Part shown: piece by piece, positions 61,790 to 64,000 of the stretch
How positions within the stretch are numbered: position 1 is the first letter of the stretch
How the letters are laid out: each line of letters opens with the position of its first letter
NCBI GenBank assembly: GCA_963796675.1
Contig: CAWCMS010000016.1
Location: 77,166-141,165, forward strand
Source: CAWCDJ01 sp963796675
Lineage (GTDB): Bacteria; Acidobacteriota; Terriglobia; Bryobacterales; Bryobacteraceae
DNA: 64,000 nucleotides
Reading direction: 5' to 3'
The notes under the pieces: model-generated
Told to the model about the DNA's origin: nothing
The model's database searches: none
The model's input: only the letters and a program-made list of their open reading frames with translations
Position numbers and translations under genes: made by a program

Positions 61790-64000
61790 TCATTGGGCGT
61801 GAAGTTCGTAGCCTTCGGGCGGCGTTCCGCCCACCAGATAGCGCACGAAATAATCCCAGCGCCGGCGCATCATGTATTGGCTCGTTGCCGAAGCCGTGAT
61901 TGCGATTCGGGAGCAGCAGCAGGTCGAAATCCTTGTTCGCCTTGATCAGCGCGTCCACCACCAGCAGCGTGTTGTACGGCGGCACGTTGTTGTCCATGGT
62001 GCCGTGCGCCAGCAGCAGGTGGCCCTTCAGATTCTTGGCGAAATTCTCGATTCGCCTGGCTGTCGTAGTTCGTCGTGCCGTCGGCATTCTTCTTGAGCAG
62101 GCCCTGCCACTTCTCGCCCCAATCGTCTTCGTACTCGCGATTGTCGTGATTGCCGGACTCCGAGATCCCGACCTTGAAGAAATCGGGATAGCGGAACATC
62201 GCGTCGGCCGTCGCGTAGCCGCCGCCCGAGTGGCCGTAGATGCCGGCGCGATCGATGTCGATCCACGGGATAGCGCTTGGCCAGCTCCTTCATGCCGGCC
62301 ACCTGGTCGGGCAGCGTGTTGTCGCCCATGTCGCCGTAATACGCCTCGTGGAATTTCTTCGAGCGCCACGGCGTGCCCATGCCGTCGATCTCCACCACGA
62401 TGAAGCCGAGCTCGGCCAGCGCCTGCGCATCGCCGCGCGCAGCGGCGAAACTGCGGCTGCCGACGCTGCCCGTCTGCGGCCCGGGATAGATGTGGTTGAT
62501 GATCGGATACTTCTTCGCGGGTCGAGGTTCGTCGGCTTGAACATCAGGCCGTAGCAGATCGGTGACGCCGTCGCGCGCCTTCACCGTGATCGGCATGCGG
62601 CGGCTTCCAGCCGGTGGCGAGCGAGCTTCGAGATGTCGGCCTTCTCGAGCGGCGATGATCAGCTTGCCGTCGATCGTCGCGCAGCACGGCGACCGGCGGC
62701 ACGTCGGGCTTGCGAGTAGCTGTCGACGAAGTACTTGCCCGACGGCGACGAGCGCGACGTCGTGGTTGCCGTCCTCGGGCGTCAGCAGCGTCTGAGTTCT
62801 GTGCCGTCGAAGCCGACGCGGTAGAAGTGGATGAAGTACGGGTCGCGGCCCTTCTCCTTGCCGACGCCGAGGAAGTAGATCACGCGCGCTCTTCTCGTCC
62901 ACCGTGCAGCACCTGCGTGACGTTGCCGTCGCCGGTGGTGATCTGGTTCTTCAGCTTGCCGGTGTCGAGGTCGTAGAGATAGAGCTGGCCCCAGTTGTCG
63001 CGCTCGGAGAACCAGATGAATTCGTTGCGACGCCGGCAGATAGTGCCAGTTGATCGCGCCCGTTGCCCGATTCGTAGAAGGTCGGCGACCTCTTCGTCGA
63101 GCACGTCGCGCACCTCGCCGGTGGCGGCGTCGGCGACGCGCAGCTGCTCGTGCTTGTGATCGCGCGAGGTCGAGACGAAGGCGAGCTTGCGTGCCGTCCG
63201 GGCTCCACTGCACGTCGCCCAGTCGCGCCGCGGCAGGCGACGTCGTCGCAGAGCGTGGAGCGGTGCTGGTCGGGCGGCATCTGCAGCCGGACCACTCGCG
63301 GCGCCGTCGCACGTCGATGATCACGCGCTGGATCGTGGTCACGACGGCGTCGCCCGGCAGCGGATACTTCCACGCCTCGCAGCGTGGGATGGCCGACCGT
63401 GGTGCTCACCAGGTACATCTCGCCGACGCCGCGCTGGTCCTGCTGGAAGGTGGCGATCTTCTTCGAATCGGGCGACCAGAGCACGATCGGCCGGTCGCTG
63501 TGCGTCCAGCCGGCGTTGTCGGTGGCGTAGCCGAAGTCCTTCACGCCGTCGGTGGTGAGCTGCGTTTCCTTGCCGCTGGCGGCGTCGCGCACCCAGAGGT
63601 TGTAATCGCGGATGAAGGCGGGCTTGGCTTGTCGGGCGAGAGCGCGGCGTTGGCGCCGCGCCGCCGCGCCCGCCGCGGCCGCCGCGTCCGCCGCCGTGCC
63701 GCGAGCCTTCCCGTGGCGGAGCAGTTCGCGCCCGCCATGTCGCACCTCCATCGCCTGCCGGCTGCACTGAAGATCGATTGTCCGCCGGCCGAAAACTGGA
63801 TCTCCTTGAACGGCAGGTGGTCCGCGCCGATGCGCGACCCGGTGGCGGAGGAGAGCGCGGCCGCAAGCTTCGCGTGGTCGAAGGCCGGGCGCCGCGTCCC
63901 TTTCGCCGGATCGACCAGCACGAATTCGGCGCCCTCCGCCGTGGTGACTCGATACCAGAACTCGTCGCGGCGAGCCAGTTCGGGCGGACGCCCGCGCGGT
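61790..64000 (-). CDS. Dipeptidyl-peptidase-IV-type S9 serine peptidase, 5' truncated by the window edge and frameshifted
   Basis: At least 735 codons are present. The N-terminal beta-propeller pieces include IGADHLPFKEIQFSAGGQSI, RPIVLWSPDSKKIATFQQDQ and NEFIWFSERDNWGQLYLYDL. The catalytic domain has YPIINHIYPGPQTGSVGS, LAELGFIVVEIDGMGTPWRS and the nucleophile elbow GIYGHSGGGYATADAMFRYP (about 62205-62250). Then come GHLLLAHGTMDNNVPPYNTL (catalytic Asp) and LLLPNRNHGFGNE (catalytic His). It ends YLVGGTPPEGYELHAQ at TGA 61790-61792. It is probably exported and cleaves dipeptides from peptide N-termini. At least ten indels occur. Confidence 0.85.

Noticed and set aside
1..64000. CRISPR arrays, tRNA/rRNA genes, insertion sequences, prophage or conjugation genes
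   Set aside because: No regularly spaced repeats, cloverleaf-like sequences, transposase motifs or phage genes were seen on reading through; tRNA detection by eye is limited and a covariance-model scan would settle it.

Overview
The window is high-GC chromosomal DNA that reads like a member of the Acidobacteriota, probably of the Solibacter/Bryobacter type. This placement is inferred from gene content: very large TonB-dependent receptors with an N-terminal carboxypeptidase-regulatory-like domain, propeller-type hybrid sensor kinases, DUF4097 and DUF5666 proteins, secreted glycoside hydrolases and esterases with Tat signals, and a gene cluster joining bc-type and cbb3-type respiratory modules. 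No 16S gene, tRNA gene, CRISPR array, insertion sequence or prophage was recognised.

Layout. 1-1800: the end of argR, a remnant of a membrane glycosyltransferase gene, and a DUF1624-type membrane acyltransferase. 14918-1801 (minus strand): one long respiratory operon, in transcription order Rrf2 regulator, ccoS, Rieske protein, cytochrome b, a seven-CXXCH cytochrome c, ccoN, ccoO, two small membrane proteins, a GltD-like flavoprotein with ferredoxin domain, a SafE/DsbD-like membrane protein, ccoG, a small membrane protein and the copper ATPase ccoI. It predicts a quinol-to-oxygen chain in which a bc complex, a multiheme c-type cytochrome and a high-affinity oxidase are made together with their assembly factors. 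15061-17640: acetate kinase and a small accessory patch (toxin-antitoxin-like remnants, an NTF2-like gene, an orphan ORF). 17641-23523: a TonB receptor, an outer-membrane barrel, a MauE/thioredoxin-like protein and a small secreted protein. 23513-33307: hemL, a geranylgeranyl-reductase-like flavoprotein, a lipoprotein, a nucleotide phosphodiesterase, GH29 fucosidase plus rhamnogalacturonan-acetylesterase-like hydrolase, a CHAD protein, cysS and a Cys/Met-metabolism PLP enzyme. 33408-41339: a two-component pair, a Mut7-C RNase-domain protein, a secreted alpha/beta hydrolase, a lipoprotein and a monoheme cytochrome c. 41607-47197: a DUF5666 protein with a TonB receptor, and an M20 peptidase. 47232-52508: a proteostasis cluster (hsp20, clpB, htpX, RlmI-like methyltransferase). 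52553-55057: an ECF sigma / anti-sigma / DUF4097 operon. 55159-64000: a small protein with caspase-fold-like His-Gly and Cys motifs, a Tat aldo/keto reductase-like protein, gltX-glnS-carbamoyltransferase, and a truncated dipeptidyl-peptidase-IV-type S9 peptidase.

Quality caveat. Reading frames break repeatedly at about 0.6-14.2 kb, 33.4-35.95 kb and 57.4-64 kb, and once inside clpB, while the rest is clean. Broken genes include housekeeping genes (gltX, glnS, clpB, ccoN), and the junctions that can be resolved are small indels, often in short G runs. Sequence error is therefore more likely than mass gene decay. Coordinates of broken genes run from the best start to the best stop and cannot be translated straight through.
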